A stretch of 5,525 nucleotides of DNA from an uncultured Sutterellaceae bacterium (GTDB taxonomy: Bacteria > Pseudomonadota > Gammaproteobacteria > Burkholderiales > Burkholderiaceae_F), in the NCBI GenBank assembly GCA_947253615.1, contig CAMYAA010000094.1, positions 1 through 5,525 on the forward strand. The letters are read 5' to 3'. Within the stretch, counting starts at the first letter, position 1. Each line of letters begins with the position of its first letter. Made by a program: the position numbers and the translations under genes. The notes beneath the pieces were generated by a model that was not told the origin of the DNA, did not search any database, and was given only the letters and a program-made list of their open reading frames with translations. Below are positions 5,476 to 5,525 of this stretch, one piece after another.

Positions 5476-5525
5476 CTGTCTCTTATACACATCTGACGCT
5501 GCCGACGATATGCAGTGTGTAGATC
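5476..5525. other. Illumina Nextera adapter contamination at the contig end (not genomic)
   Basis: Bases 5476-5494 are the 19-base Tn5 mosaic end as read through from an insert (CTGTCTCTTATACACATCT). Bases 5495-5508 (GACGCTGCCGACGA) are the Nextera read-2 adapter extension. Bases 5509-5516 (TATGCAGT) are the reverse complement of ACTGCATA, which I recall as i5 index 506. Bases 5517-5525 (GTGTAGATC) begin the complement of the P5 flow-cell primer. The four parts are in exactly the order of a Nextera library molecule. This is synthetic sequence, not a transposon in the organism. Confidence 0.98.

Noticed and set aside
5476..5494. Tn5-like transposon end as a mobile element in the genome
   Set aside because: The mosaic end is followed by synthetic adapter, index and flow-cell sequence, so it comes from library preparation.

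Overview
The window is the edge of an assembled contig from a Gram-negative bacterium. The set of genes (RecG, a two-cysteine OxyR, a YdiK-like permease and a DcuC-type anaerobic dicarboxylate carrier), the moderate G+C content and the use of both TTA and CGT codons suggest a proteobacterium. A host-associated betaproteobacterium of the Sutterellaceae type is my best guess, but it is an inference from gene content and not a phylogenetic result. All genes lie on the + strand.

Layout: (1) 1-1647 is the 3' four-fifths of recG; its N-terminal part lies off the left edge. (2) 1648-1722 is a short but unusual leader. It holds a 10-codon open reading frame with a good Shine-Dalgarno (SD) sequence and a perfect 10-bp inverted repeat, placed so that the leader frame ends 4 nt before the oxyR start codon. 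(3) 1723-2691 is oxyR, the thiol peroxide sensor, with the redox cysteines at positions 199 and 208. (4) 2716-3858 is an AI-2E/PerM-family membrane protein only 24 nt downstream, so probably in the same transcript. (5) 3920-3954 is a strong intrinsic terminator closing the recG-oxyR-permease unit. (6) 3955-4153 is an upstream region with no recognised gene, which holds an imperfect direct repeat and a small hairpin. (7) 4154-5425 is a DcuC-family C4-dicarboxylate transporter gene with codon use biased towards high expression. (8) 5454-5475 is the hairpin of its terminator. (9) 5476-5525 is not genomic: it is Illumina Nextera adapter, including a sample index, left on the contig end.

Functionally, the first unit combines replication-fork repair (RecG) with peroxide sensing (OxyR) and an uncharacterised exporter-like permease. 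The second is an independently transcribed transporter for anaerobic succinate/fumarate exchange. I see no wholly new multi-gene system. The most interesting biology is the leader ORF and hairpin in front of oxyR, which suggests translational control of the peroxide regulator. The most important practical observation is the adapter tail.
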